In this document: piece after piece, positions 1-8,903 of the stretch
Position numbering within the stretch: position 1 is the stretch's first letter
Layout of the letters: each line of letters starts with the position of its first letter
NCBI GenBank assembly: GCA_022824005.1
Contig: JAJEBG010000007.1
Span: forward strand, 39,284 to 103,283
Reading direction: 5' to 3'
DNA length: 64,000 nt
DNA from: Paracoccaceae bacterium
GTDB taxonomy: Bacteria > Pseudomonadota > Alphaproteobacteria > Rhodobacterales > Rhodobacteraceae
Translations under genes and position numbers: made by a program
Notes under the pieces: generated by a model
Told to the model about the DNA's origin: nothing
Database searches by the model: none
What the model saw: the letters and a program-made list of their open reading frames with translations, nothing else

Positions 1-485
1 TAATCCAGATACGGCAGGCGGCGCTTGACCTCGGCGCGGTCAAACAATTCGGCATCAATGCCGTTGGCGCGCATAACATTGCCGCGCCGCCGTGCCGCAT
101 CCATCTGCCCGGGAGAGTGGCAGAGGTTGTACTGTCCACGCTGCGAGATCATCACGTTATAGTTCAGATCCTGGCTGAGATCCTCCCACAGCTGCATCGA
201 GCGTTCGTAGAACATCGTGTTGCCCGGCATCATGTAGTTCGACCGCACGATGGTGGTGTTACGGCCCGTATTGCCGCCGCCCAACCAGCCCTTTTCGACC
301 ACCGCCACATTGGTGATGCCATGTTCTTTGGCTAGGTAGTAGGCAGTGGCCAACCCGTGACCGCCACCGCCGACGATCACCACGTCATAGGCCGGTTTCG
401 ACTCCGGGTCGCGCCAGGCGCGGGTCCAGTTTCTGTTTCCGCTCAGCGCGTGGCGGACTAAAGAGAAAGCTGAATACTTGGTCAT
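1..485 (-). CDS. soxB: Sarcosine oxidase subunit beta-like FAD oxidoreductase, N-terminal part (cut by window edge)
   Basis: Reading leftwards from the ATG at 485 gives about 161 open codons that run off the left edge. The N-terminus has the segment YSAFSLVRHALSG, then a dinucleotide-binding motif VVIVGGGGHGLATAYYLA (about residues 35-52), then WLGGGNTGRNTTIVRSNY. That combination is characteristic of the beta subunit of heterotetrameric sarcosine oxidase, which oxidatively demethylates sarcosine with FAD and covalent FMN and passes the one-carbon unit to tetrahydrofolate. The other subunits (soxD, A, G) would lie further left, outside the window. The gene is divergent from the RpiR-type regulator, and a perfect inverted repeat lies between them. 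Codon use is GC-rich, like the next two genes. The family is clear from the N-terminus; the substrate is inferred. Confidence 0.8.
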   Translation of the reverse strand, partial: MTKYSAFSLVRHALSGNRNWTRAWRDPESKPAYDVVIVGGGGHGLATAYYLAKEHGITNVAVVEKGWLGGGNTGRNTTIVRSNYMMPGNTMFYERSMQLWEDLSQDLNYNVMISQRGQYNLCHSPGQMDAARRRGNVMRANGIDAELFDRAEVKRRLPYLD

Positions 486-528
486 GTCAAAGCACCGCTG
501 TTTTGTCTTGCCCACACAAATGCACCAT

Positions 529-544
529 TTGAAATTTATTTCAA
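529..544. promoter_or_regulatory. Perfect inverted repeat, candidate RpiR-type operator
   Basis: TTGAAAT-TT-ATTTCAA has 7-bp perfect arms around a 2-bp spacer. It lies between the divergent soxB-like gene (start 485) and the RpiR-family gene (start about 637). MurR/RpiR proteins bind short AT-rich palindromes of this kind, so autoregulation plus control of the oxidase gene is a reasonable inference. Binding is not demonstrated. Confidence 0.4.
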
Positions 545-636
545 CATAAAAGTATCAAATGCTTCTATTTAGATCACCGCCGCCTTGAAGCTTGCAGCGA
601 TATGGCGTTAACTATGGGAAAAACCCGAGGTGCCCG

Positions 637-1500
637 GTGGTCGACGTGAACATTCTGCAATCTCTGCGCCAGGCCCTGCCGGATCTGCCACGCAAGCTGA
701 CCATTGCCGCGCACTATGCGATTGAACATCCCGACCGGATGGCGCTTGATTCGATGCGGCGCACGGCGCAGAACGTGGGGGTGACATCAACCACGATGTT
801 GCGACTGGCCCGGCAGCTGGGTTTCGCAGGGTATGAGGATTTTCGTGCCAGTTTCCAGACCGAACTGGTCCGGGGGGGATTCGGCGCACGGGCTGGTGCA
901 CTGCGCGAATCTCACTCCGGCAATGCGGAACAGACGATTGCAGAACAGATCATGTCCGCCGCTCAGCACAGTATCGGTCAGGTCCGCACGACCCTGAAAC
1001 AGTCCGAGTTTGACGCTCTGGCCCGGTCCATGCGCAACGCCCCGCATATCTATCTGGTCGGGTCTGGTTCGTTGTTCTGGCTGGCGTCGATGATGAAGAA
1101 TACCGGCAACATGATCCTGCCCAACCTGCGGCTGATCGGATCCGAATACGCCGTCGCGGCCGAAGCGATGGGCGATCTGGGCCCGGATGATGTGGTCATC
1201 TGCTTTGGCATAAACCCCACCGCGCAGCGCACCGTGGATGCCATGCGATATGCCACCCAAAAGAGGAGTCTGACCGTTGCGGTCACGGATCGGGCAAGCT
1301 CTCCGATCGCTGAAAGCGCGCGCTTTGTGTTCTATGGCGATACCTCCAGCCCACATTACTACCCTTCAGCTGCACCCCTGATGCTGATTATCGAGGCCAT
1401 TCTGGCCACCGTGGTGGCACAGGGCGATGGGCGCGAGCTGCGCCAGATCCGCCAGTTCGAAGAAACCCGCAAGGCCAGCGGGCGCTATCTGGAACGCTGA
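637..1500 (+). CDS. MurR/RpiR family transcriptional regulator
   Basis: A 287-residue protein with an N-terminal helix-turn-helix of the RpiR type (about residues 15-75, containing GVTSTTMLRLARQLGF) and a C-terminal SIS sugar-isomerase-like domain (about 115-250, with YLVGSGSLFWLA and VVICFGINPTAQRTVDA). The frame is open upstream to a TTG at 592. I place the start at GTG 637 because GAGG at 627-630 sits 6 nt before it and the protein then begins just ahead of the HTH. SIS domains usually sense phosphosugars, but many alphaproteobacterial RpiR proteins sit beside amine or amino-acid catabolic genes, as here: soxB-like upstream and a dimethylglycine-dehydrogenase-like gene downstream. It is probably the local regulator of this locus. 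The effector is unknown. Confidence 0.8.
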   Translation: MVDVNILQSLRQALPDLPRKLTIAAHYAIEHPDRMALDSMRRTAQNVGVTSTTMLRLARQLGFAGYEDFRASFQTELVRGGFGARAGALRESHSGNAEQTIAEQIMSAAQHSIGQVRTTLKQSEFDALARSMRNAPHIYLVGSGSLFWLASMMKNTGNMILPNLRLIGSEYAVAAEAMGDLGPDDVVICFGINPTAQRTVDAMRYATQKRSLTVAVTDRASSPIAESARFVFYGDTSSPHYYPSAAPLMLIIEAILATVVAQGDGRELRQIRQFEETRKASGRYLER

Positions 1501-1595
1501 CCGGTCGCAAAAACACAAATCTGCACCGAACGGTATTTTTTTATTGCAATAAGTATCATACGCTGTCTTTTTGGGTGCGAACACGGACCGCCCAT

Positions 1596-1626
1596 AGCAC
1601 ATACCCGACACGATGCGGTATGTGCT
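1596..1626 (+). promoter_or_regulatory. Leader hairpin upstream of the dehydrogenase gene
   Basis: AGCACATACC and GGTATGTGCT form a perfect 10-bp stem with an 11-nt loop, 36 nt before the start codon of the gene at 1662. No T-run follows, so it is not a classic terminator. It could be an operator or an RNA element in the 5' leader. Confidence 0.4.
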
Positions 1627-1661
1627 GCTGGCCCGACCTCAACACCGTTTCGGAGCTTGAA

Positions 1662-4094
1662 ATGTCAGAAGATATCAAAACCCACGCCCGCGTTGCCATC
1701 ATCGGCGGCGGCGTTATCGGTTGTAGCCTGCTCTATCATTTGGCAAAGGCCGGGTGGACGGATCTGGTGTTGCTGGAAGGCGCGCAGCTGACCTCGGGGG
1801 CGACCTGGCACGCGGCGGCCAATGGCAACACGTTCAACGGATCGCCCCTGATTGCCTGGAGCATGAAGCGCACCTTTGAACTGTGGCGCGAGATCGAGAC
1901 TGAAAGCGGCCAGCAGGTTGGCGCACATGAGGTCGGCGGCCTGATGATTGCCCGCACACAGGATCGTCTGGACGAGCTGCACCGCCTGCGCGGTGTCGGC
2001 AAGCGGATCGGCGTAGACTATGACATGCTGACGCCCGAAGAATTGAAAGAGGTTCTGCCCTTTTTGAACACCGACACGGTTCTGGGCGCGATGTATGACC
2101 CGATGGGTGGGCATGTGGATCCCTATGGTCTGACCCAGGCCTATGCCCGCGCCGCCCGCAAGCGTGGGGCGCAGGTGCGGCAGAACTGGAAGGTCGAATG
2201 CCTGACCCAAACGCCGGAAGGCGGCTGGATCGTTGCCAGTGACAAGGGTGAGGTTCACGCTGACATCATCGTCAATGCCGCCGGGCTCTATGCCGACGAA
2301 ATCGCCAAACTGACCGGCGCGCGCCTGCCGATGGTCAACATGCGCCACCACTATCTGTTGACCGAACAAATCCCCGAGGTGCGCGATATATCCAAGGAAC
2401 CGCCCGTGTTCCGGGATGTCGACGCGGGCGTCTATTGCCGCCGCGAAGGGGGCGGTATCCTGTTCGGGATCTATGAACAGGAGTGCCGGGATTTCGGCTA
2501 TGACGCAATGCCCGACAGCTTTGTCTCACAGCTGTTTGACGCAGATTTCGACCGGCTGACCCCGGAGCTGGAGCATGTGTTCGACGCCATCCCCTGTATC
2601 GGTGAAAGCGGCATCCGTTCGACGGTGCATGGGCCGTTTGTGTTCACGCCGGATGGCCGCCCGCTGATCGGCTGGATGCCGGGCCAGAAAAACCACTTTG
2701 CCGCGGCGGGTTTTCTGGCCGGGATTTCGATGTCGGGCGGCTTTGGCCAGTTGATGGCCGAATGGATCACCCAGGGCGCACCGCACCGGGATGTGTCCTC
2801 GTGCGATGTGCTGCGGTTCGGTGACTGGGCGATTGGCGACTATGCCCGCGCCCGTGCCCATGACACCTATTCCACCCGGTACAAAATGCACTTCCCGCAC
2901 GAGGAAATCGCCGCCGGACGCCCGGTGCGCCGCACACCGATGTATGACCGCTATGTCGCGATGGGCGCGCATTTCGGTTTTGCCGATGGCTGGGAGCGCC
3001 CGAATTGGTTTGCCGGCGAAGGTCAGACCGTCGTGGAAACCCCCTCGTTCCGCCGTAACGAGGCGCATGAAGCGATTGAGCGCGAGGTCAAGGCGGTTCA
3101 AAGCTCGGCCGGGTATACAGATCTGATCACATTCGCCAATTACATGATCGAAGGGCCGGATACCGAAACCTTCCTGCGGCGCGCCTTTCCGGGGCGGGTT
3201 CCGGGCAAACCCGGCCGACTGGGCCTGACGCCGATCGTGAACGACCATGGCGGCACGCTGGGCGATGCGACCGTGCTGCGCCTGTCCGATCAGCGGTTCA
3301 TGATCGTCGCCTCGGGTGCCCTAAGTCGCATCCACCTGCGGCAGATGATGCCCCTGGCCGATGGGTTGGACATGACGTTCAGCAACCGCACCGACAGCTG
3401 GGCGGGCTTTTCGGTCGCCGGTCCCAACGCGGGCAGGATCGTGCAGGCGGCGCTGCGGACCGATCCGCCGCGTTTCTTTGGCTGTGCCGAGGCCACGATC
3501 GGCGGTGTCCCATGCGTTATTCTGCGCCTGTCTTATGTGGGTGAGCATTCCTATGAAATCCACTGCGCGCTGGAGGATCAGCCCGCCCTGCATGACGCCT
3601 TGCTGGCTGCGGCGGCGGAACGGGGTGTTGCGCTTTCGCCCTTCGGGGGTCGGGCCATGAATGCAATGCGCATCGAAAAGGCGTTGCCGCGCACTGGCGA
3701 TGAGCTGACGATCGAGGCGACTCCGTTTGAACTGAACATGGGTTGGATGCTGGATCTTGAGGATAATCCCGACAGCACCGGCCACGCTGCGCTGACTGAC
3801 TGGGCCACCCGTCCGCCGCGCTATCGTTTGACCACATTGCTGCTGGACGAGGCCGCGCATGATCCAACTGGCAGCGAGCCGGTTATGCAGGACGGGCATC
3901 TGGTGGGCTATGTCTCAAGCGCCAGCTACGGGCCGCGCGTCAGGCGAACTGTTGCGCTGGCCTTCCTGAAACCGGAATACTGTGTCACGGGCACCGTCGT
4001 CAACGTGTCGGTGCTGGGCAATGCGGTCCGTGCAGAGGTTTGCCAGGACTGCGCCTATGATCCGACCGGAACGCGCGCCCGAAGCGCAGTTTGA
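1662..4094 (+). CDS. FAD-dependent dimethylglycine/sarcosine dehydrogenase-like protein with GcvT domain
   Basis: An 810-residue protein. The N-terminus carries the FAD-binding GGGVIG at residues 15-20 of a DAO-type oxidoreductase domain, followed by SGATWHAAAN, the region in which dimethylglycine and sarcosine dehydrogenases attach FAD covalently through His. From about residue 430 the protein continues as a GcvT-like folate-binding aminomethyltransferase domain (RRTPMYDRYVAMGAHFG, later GPNAGRIVQAAL and RAMNAMRIEKALPRTGDEL). Length and domain order match the dimethylglycine/sarcosine dehydrogenase family, which demethylates N-methylated glycines and loads C1 units on tetrahydrofolate. I prefer ATG 1662 over an upstream in-frame ATG at 1575 because GGAG lies at 1652-1655 and the protein then begins just before the Rossmann motif. 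The precise substrate is not decidable. Confidence 0.82.
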   Translation: MSEDIKTHARVAIIGGGVIGCSLLYHLAKAGWTDLVLLEGAQLTSGATWHAAANGNTFNGSPLIAWSMKRTFELWREIETESGQQVGAHEVGGLMIARTQDRLDELHRLRGVGKRIGVDYDMLTPEELKEVLPFLNTDTVLGAMYDPMGGHVDPYGLTQAYARAARKRGAQVRQNWKVECLTQTPEGGWIVASDKGEVHADIIVNAAGLYADEIAKLTGARLPMVNMRHHYLLTEQIPEVRDISKEPPVFRDVDAGVYCRREGGGILFGIYEQECRDFGYDAMPDSFVSQLFDADFDRLTPELEHVFDAIPCIGESGIRSTVHGPFVFTPDGRPLIGWMPGQKNHFAAAGFLAGISMSGGFGQLMAEWITQGAPHRDVSSCDVLRFGDWAIGDYARARAHDTYSTRYKMHFPHEEIAAGRPVRRTPMYDRYVAMGAHFGFADGWERPNWFAGEGQTVVETPSFRRNEAHEAIEREVKAVQSSAGYTDLITFANYMIEGPDTETFLRRAFPGRVPGKPGRLGLTPIVNDHGGTLGDATVLRLSDQRFMIVASGALSRIHLRQMMPLADGLDMTFSNRTDSWAGFSVAGPNAGRIVQAALRTDPPRFFGCAEATIGGVPCVILRLSYVGEHSYEIHCALEDQPALHDALLAAAAERGVALSPFGGRAMNAMRIEKALPRTGDELTIEATPFELNMGWMLDLEDNPDSTGHAALTDWATRPPRYRLTTLLLDEAAHDPTGSEPVMQDGHLVGYVSSASYGPRVRRTVALAFLKPEYCVTGTVVNVSVLGNAVRAEVCQDCAYDPTGTRARSAV

Positions 4095-4213
4095 TCGGTT
4101 CAGGATCTTTGGAACATCCGACCCGGCCTGCTCCAGAGTTATCGCAGCGATCATGTTAACCAGGGGCTCGAAGCCAACGGCAAGAGCAATTGTTCTGAGG
4201 TTTCTACCAAATT

Positions 4214-4251
4214 GGGGTCGCGTGCGGCTGAGTGTTAGAGCCCCCTATAAG
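4214..4251 (+). repeat. Tn3-family terminal inverted repeat (single end)
   Basis: A 38-bp stretch that begins GGGGTC and ends TAAG, the length and end signature of Tn3-family terminal repeats. The orientation places the transposon interior to the right. The minus-strand TnpA tail stops at 4268, just inside, as expected for this family. I found no matching second end in the window, so the element is incomplete here. Confidence 0.7.
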
Positions 4252-4267
4252 CGGTTTCCGAGCTCAT

Positions 4268-4471
4268 TTACCGCCACCGATACTTGCCTGTGAGGATGAT
4301 ATGCACTCATCCAAGGGACGAGGTGTTTGATAGGAGACATGCTGGCGTTTTCAAACCGCCCTTTTTCCGCTGCGCGATCGCTATGCCAAGATGTATTGTA
4401 TTCCAGTAAATTATGATAGCGGGGAGAAGGTTAAGACCGGCGACCCCAAAGTGTTGACCTTCGGTCGTGCG
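4268..4471 (-). pseudogene. Tn3-family transposase (TnpA) C-terminal fossil with a nonsense codon
   Basis: Read leftwards, the frame encodes QHFGVAGLNLLPAIIIYWNT followed by HLGIAIAQRKKGGL, the conserved C-terminal part of Tn3-family TnpA (family consensus around SGLNL..AAI..WNT). The usual closing block SPLGW.H.LLTG.Y.W appears as SSLG-stop-VHIILTGKYRWR: a TGA at 4307-4309 replaces the Trp codon, and the original end is the TAA at 4268-4270. The rest of TnpA is missing, replaced near 4471 by an IS1595 transposase fragment in the same frame. The family assignment rests on recalled consensus, but the adjacent 38-bp Tn3-type end supports it independently. Confidence 0.7.
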
Positions 4472-4891
4472 GTCACTGATCCCGGCAAGGAAGCGGTGTC
4501 GCCAGCGAAAAGCCGTGCTGACAGCTATACCACAGCGCTCTGCAGAAGCTGCCACCGTATCGCCATTGGCGAGGCACTCGCTGAACGTCAGCCAAAGATC
4601 TTTGCGGTGCAGGCCGTTCAGTGATGTACCCGTCACCGCTCCAAAGGTTCGATTGCAGGATCGGCAAAGATAGCGCTGCATTCCTCGCGACTTACCATTG
4701 GCCACTGCGCCGGGGGTGCCGCAATGCGGGCAGGTCCGGTCTTCTCCAACACCCATCTGAACTGCCGCAACTGAGGCTTCCCCCGTTGGGCGACCAGCAA
4801 GAACTTCACCGACCTCTAATTTCTGCTCTTCGCTCAACTTGTCGACCTCCGACAACCACGCAAGAAAGGCTTTACGGTCGATAATGCGCAT
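4472..4891 (-). pseudogene. IS1595-family transposase, N-terminal fragment
   Basis: From ATG 4891 the frame encodes about 140 residues with a zinc ribbon (CPHCG, later CRSC, about residues 56-79), then TGTSLNGLHRKDLWLTFSEC and an HTH-like RCGIAVSTAFRWRHRFL. This is the N-terminal half of an IS1595-family DDE transposase. The catalytic domain is absent: the frame runs directly into a Tn3 TnpA tail, giving a chimeric open frame of 194 codons (4307-4891) that looks like one gene but is two fused remnants. A second decayed copy of the same subfamily is at 31118-31825 and shares GLHRKDLWL.FSECL.NGDTVA. Confidence 0.75.
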
Positions 4892-4990
4892 CCTTCTGAA
4901 TTTGAGACAAAATATAACACGTCAATACGTTATACGAATAGAGCCTTTCCATTCGCGTATTTTCTTCCTATCAAGAATTCGGTCATATTC

Positions 4991-5443
4991 ATGAAATCAA
5001 AGCACCCAAATGAGACTCGCCCTGTGCATCTCCTCAAACTATGCGTGGGCATCGACTCCGTTGAGACACTTTGTATCCGACAGGCCGAACGCATTCGATC
5101 AGGCCTTTATTCCACACCTGAACATATCACGCGAATGCGCCCCAAACGCCAAGAAGAACTTTTGAATGGCGGCTCGCTTTACTGGGTTATCCGTGGGTTG
5201 ATTCTTGCCCGACAAAAAATTCTCGCACTCGAAACCCGAAAAGGCCAAGATCAAATCACGCGCTGTGCCATCGTTCTGGACCGACGACTTTTTTTGACAC
5301 GAGCAACGCCGAGACGGGCCTTCCGTGGCTGGCGTTATCTTGAACCCGACAAAGCGCCTGATGATATTCGTGAATTCATCGTCGGCGAAAAAACTCTACC
5401 TAAACGGATGGAAATGGAATTGAACCGCTTGGGAGTGATTTAG
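4991..5443 (+). CDS. DUF1489 family protein
   Basis: A 150-residue protein containing HLLKLCVGIDSVETL, MRPKRQEELLNGGSLYWVI and RRAFRGWRYLEPDKAPDDI, which match the alphaproteobacterial DUF1489 family of unknown function. The length is normal for the family. It is convergent with hisG, and the two stop codons overlap: TAG at 5441-5443 on this strand and the complement of TAA at 5440-5442 on the other. No signal peptide or membrane segment is visible, so a cytoplasmic location is likely. Function unknown. Confidence 0.85.
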   Translation: MKSKHPNETRPVHLLKLCVGIDSVETLCIRQAERIRSGLYSTPEHITRMRPKRQEELLNGGSLYWVIRGLILARQKILALETRKGQDQITRCAIVLDRRLFLTRATPRRAFRGWRYLEPDKAPDDIREFIVGEKTLPKRMEMELNRLGVI

Positions 5444-6141
5444 CTTGACCCATCAGTCGCCCGCCGCACGAAATGGTCGACTTGATCTCTATATTGGTGT
5501 GGAATGGGACAGATTCGCGATTGAAAAAGGGCCGCTTCCGATTGCAGAATGATCCCGCCGGGCAATGGCTTCAGCCCGTTGGCTTCAAGTGTCTTGCCGG
5601 TTGAGACCAAATCGGCGATGGCGTCCGCAAAATTATTGGCCACTGCCCCTTCTGTTGCCCCTTGGCTATACGCCAATTGATAATCCACAACGCCAGCTTC
5701 GCTGAGAAACTCACGCACGAGATTGGTGTATTTTGTGGCAATTTTTAGACGCCGACCATGCTTGCGGCGAAATTGTGCCGCGATGGCATCCAAGTCTTCC
5801 AATGTTTCAGCGTCAATCCAGAATTTTGGCACGCTGATCACTAGGTTAGTTCCGCCAAATCCCAATGGAGTGACTTCATTAACGCTTGCCTGCCATCCCG
5901 CTATGTTTTCACGGACAACGTCCATACCTGTGATCGCAAAGTGCAGACTGCCATCTGCCAGTTTCTCTGGGATTTCACTCGCCGACAGCAGCAATAAATT
6001 GGCTTCTATTTCACCTTTCAGTTGTCCCGAATAACCACGGCTCTGCGAGATATTTATGATGCGAATACCCAAGGAATTGAGCCAATCCCTAGCCCCTTCA
6101 GCCAACCGGCCCTTTGATGGGATCGCAAAGTTGATTGTCAT
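5440..6141 (-). CDS. hisG: ATP phosphoribosyltransferase catalytic subunit (short form)
   Basis: A 233-residue protein beginning TINFAIPSKGRLAEGARDWL, with the PRPP-binding segment around GATEGAVANNFADAIADLVSTG typical of HisG. It condenses ATP with PRPP in the first step of histidine biosynthesis. The length fits the short form, which lacks the C-terminal regulatory domain and depends on HisZ; hisZ lies immediately upstream. The frame is open further upstream, but ATG 6141 overlaps the hisZ stop as ATGA (6138-6141), indicating translational coupling and fixing the start. It shares a tail overlap with the convergent DUF1489 gene. Confidence 0.95.
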   Translation of the reverse strand: MTINFAIPSKGRLAEGARDWLNSLGIRIINISQSRGYSGQLKGEIEANLLLLSASEIPEKLADGSLHFAITGMDVVRENIAGWQASVNEVTPLGFGGTNLVISVPKFWIDAETLEDLDAIAAQFRRKHGRRLKIATKYTNLVREFLSEAGVVDYQLAYSQGATEGAVANNFADAIADLVSTGKTLEANGLKPLPGGIILQSEAALFQSRICPIPHQYRDQVDHFVRRATDGSS

Positions 6142-7220
6142 TTCATCTTGGCCTTCATTGCCGCGATGAGCGCAGGGCGCATCATCCCACCGACGGCCGG
6201 GCATTTTCGCCCCCCTCCAAGCGCCTCGGTCAAAAAGTCATAGCGTCCACCGAGGGCGGCCGATTGCGGATTGTTAGGTTCAAGGAAACCAAATACGAAC
6301 CCATCATAATATTCGAGACGAGTACGACCAAAACTCGTTTCGAATCTCAATTTATCAACGTCAATGCCATGGCTCAGCATTGCGTTCATGCGGGTTTCTA
6401 ATTGATCAACAGAAGGTTTGAGCCCCGGCAAATTTTGGCTCATGCGACGGAGTTCCTTGAGAGAGGCGGTCATTGAACCTTTAATGGTCATGATTTCATC
6501 AATCGCCGCCAATTCTTTGCCATCCAATTCTGGGGCCTTGGCATCCTCAATCTTGGCTTGCACATTGTCGATCACTTCTTCAACCGTCCGCTGCCCGATC
6601 ACCGCGCCTTCCCTCTCGATACTTGAGCGAATTGACTTCGGATGACGACTCATGGCAAGCGAGGCTCCTCCTTGACGATAAAGTTCGAGCAAACGTCGAA
6701 ACTTAGCGGGACGCCACAGATGCCTTTTGAGCGTGTTTTTTTGTCGATCAGTTGCGGTCAGACTATTTACCGCCGATATAAGGATATTGAGATCACCCGT
6801 CGCCGAGCGTAGGCCCACGGCCGACAATAATTCATGAAAGGCACAGAAAATCTCTGTGTCAGCCGCCGCCTGGTCTTGATGACCAAAAATCTCATACCCA
6901 ACTTGAATATATTCATCAGGTCGAAGAGAACCTGACCATTGTCGGCGAAAGACGCGCCCACTATAAGCATAACGCTCAGTTTTCTTTGCTGACTCCATAT
7001 GAGACTTGACTAATGGGACTGTGAAGTCGGGTCGTAATATCAGCTCCCCGTGAGCCGCGTCCTCGGTGACGAAGGCTCGACTTCTGATGTCCTCGCCGTA
7101 GAGATCAAGAATACTCGCGGCCGGCTGCAAGATGTCAGTATCAAAATGAACCGCCCCTCGTCTGAGAAAAAATTCTAGAGCCTTCCGTGCTTCCTTTTCA
7201 ATCGAATGACGGTCAACCAT
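6138..7220 (-). CDS. hisZ: ATP phosphoribosyltransferase regulatory subunit
   Basis: A 360-residue paralogue of the class II histidyl-tRNA synthetase catalytic domain. It has the motif-2-like region AHGELILRPDFTVPLVKSHM, GRVFRRQW and the C-terminal GGRYDFLTEALGGG, but no anticodon-binding domain. HisZ assembles with the short HisG to form a hetero-octameric ATP phosphoribosyltransferase that responds to histidine. The gene lies between hisS and hisG, one base downstream of the hisS stop codon and overlapping hisG by 4 bp. This arrangement is common in Alphaproteobacteria and leaves little doubt about the assignment. Confidence 0.95.
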   Translation of the reverse strand: MVDRHSIEKEARKALEFFLRRGAVHFDTDILQPAASILDLYGEDIRSRAFVTEDAAHGELILRPDFTVPLVKSHMESAKKTERYAYSGRVFRRQWSGSLRPDEYIQVGYEIFGHQDQAAADTEIFCAFHELLSAVGLRSATGDLNILISAVNSLTATDRQKNTLKRHLWRPAKFRRLLELYRQGGASLAMSRHPKSIRSSIEREGAVIGQRTVEEVIDNVQAKIEDAKAPELDGKELAAIDEIMTIKGSMTASLKELRRMSQNLPGLKPSVDQLETRMNAMLSHGIDVDKLRFETSFGRTRLEYYDGFVFGFLEPNNPQSAALGGRYDFLTEALGGGRKCPAVGGMMRPALIAAMKAKMK

Positions 7221-7221
7221 C

Positions 7222-8703
7222 TCATGTCCCTGACAATATTCGTTGAACCTCTTTCACCATGTCATGGCGTAGAACTGTGACTTGTGAGGGTTGCGATTTC
7301 CAATCTTCGTGTGAAGCGGTCGCGGCGATGCTCTTTCCCATCTGCAGATCTTTCAATTGAACGGTACCGGCTTCCTTTTCTTGGGAACCTTCGATGACCG
7401 CAACTCGCGCTTGACGCTTGTCTGCATATTTCATCTGTCTTCCGAAATTCTTGGCATTTCCGAGGTAGACCTCGGCTCGAATTCCGGCATCCCTGAGTTC
7501 AGACGCCATGGCTTGATAATCCGCCATTCTAAACTTGTCCATCACCGTCACAATCACCGGTCCTACGAATTTGGCGGCCTCTTGACGCATCGTCATAGCC
7601 GTCAAGAGCCGGTCAACTCCGATCGAAAGTCCCGTCGCCGGAACGTCTTGACCTGTAAAGCGGCGAACCAGACCATCATAACGGCCCCCGCCTGCCACCG
7701 AGCCGAGTTCAACCTCTCTACCCTTCGCATCATGAACAGGCGCGCAGAGTTGTGCTTCAAAGACGGGTCCGGTGTAATAGCCAAGACCACGAACTATCAG
7801 GGGGTCGATTTCGCATGCGCCCGATTTCTGATCCGACGCTTCCACGAATTCCATGATCTCTCGCAATTCATTGACTCCCACTTGACCAAGTGGCGATGTC
7901 CCAACAATGTCTTCCAAGTTCTTAACTGTCGTTGCGGCGTCGCGCCCCTTCGCTGACATAAAACCCATCACGACATCTATCTGCGATTCTGATAAACCGG
8001 CCCCTTCTGTGTAGTCGCCACTTGCGTCTTTGCGCCCCTTTCCAAGAAGTTGTTGAACTCCCCCAAGGCCAAGTCGATCAAGTTTGTCGATAGCCCGCAT
8101 AACGGTCAGATATTGACCCTCATCATCTCGATTGATTCCAGCTTTCTCAAGGACAGACTCAACAACCTTTCGATTGTTCACACGGATCACAAAATCTTCC
8201 TTGGTCATCCCCACCGAGGAAAGAATTTTAAGGGTCAACAAACACATTTCAGCATCGGCGGCCATTAACGAAGAGCCCACAGTATCGGCATCACATTGAT
8301 AGAACTGCCGAAATCGTCCCACTTTGGGTTTTTCGTTTCGCCAAACGGGCCCGATCGCGTAGCGCCGATAAGGGGATGGCAAGTCGTTCCGATACTGGGC
8401 CGCCACTCGCGATAGTGGAGCTGTCATATCATAACGAAGGGCTAGATAGTTCTCATCATCTCTCCACGCAAATACCCCTTCATGAGGACGGTCGGTATCG
8501 GGCAAAAATTTCCCTAGTGCATCAAGTGTTTCGATAGCTGGTGTTTCGAGCGCATCAAAACCGTGTAATTCGAATAACGTGGCAATCGTTGTCAGCATCT
8601 CTCGACGCGAAATCACATCATGGCCAAACTCATCCCTGAAACCTTTCACACATTGGGGTTTGGGTCTTTGAGAATTCACTGTTTCACCCTCTAAATCCGA
8701 CAA
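7222..8703 (-). CDS. hisS: Histidyl-tRNA synthetase
   Basis: A 493-residue class II aminoacyl-tRNA synthetase. Visible are VKGFRDEFG near the N-terminus (motif 1 region), [13 protein letters not shown], the motif 2 segment [32 protein letters not shown] (quoted in parts: [13 protein letters not shown]), the histidine signature [13 protein letters not shown], motif 3 [11 protein letters not shown], and a C-terminal anticodon-binding domain (VIVTVMDKF onward). It charges tRNA-His with histidine in the cytoplasm. It heads a three-gene minus-strand operon hisS-hisZ-hisG. The 200 bp separating it from the dnaE end holds one short overlapping frame that I do not accept as a gene. Confidence 0.95.
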   Translation of the reverse strand: MSDLEGETVNSQRPKPQCVKGFRDEFGHDVISRREMLTTIATLFELHGFDALETPAIETLDALGKFLPDTDRPHEGVFAWRDDENYLALRYDMTAPLSRVAAQYRNDLPSPYRRYAIGPVWRNEKPKVGRFRQFYQCDADTVGSSLMAADAEMCLLTLKILSSVGMTKEDFVIRVNNRKVVESVLEKAGINRDDEGQYLTVMRAIDKLDRLGLGGVQQLLGKGRKDASGDYTEGAGLSESQIDVVMGFMSAKGRDAATTVKNLEDIVGTSPLGQVGVNELREIMEFVEASDQKSGACEIDPLIVRGLGYYTGPVFEAQLCAPVHDAKGREVELGSVAGGGRYDGLVRRFTGQDVPATGLSIGVDRLLTAMTMRQEAAKFVGPVIVTVMDKFRMADYQAMASELRDAGIRAEVYLGNAKNFGRQMKYADKRQARVAVIEGSQEKEAGTVQLKDLQMGKSIAATASHEDWKSQPSQVTVLRHDMVKEVQRILSGT

Positions 8704-8903
8704 ATTGAGGCTTCAATCGGTGCCCACCGAAAAGACTTGCCGCTGCCGCCTGATAATTTTTGGTATCGGAAAAACGTAAACGCTTGACACAAACAAAACA
8801 AGTTGGTGTCCCCGCCATGACCAAAAGAATTCTCAAAATCATGCCAACTTGTTTCAAGCGGCTCTTGGCGGCGACGCTTTTGGGTTCATCAATCTTTTGA
8901 CCA

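Noticed and set aside
787..1356. 189-codon minus-strand frame inside the RpiR regulator
   Set aside because: It is a shadow of GC-rich coding sequence on the other strand, with no domain or ribosome site. The same applies to long antisense frames within 1662-4094.
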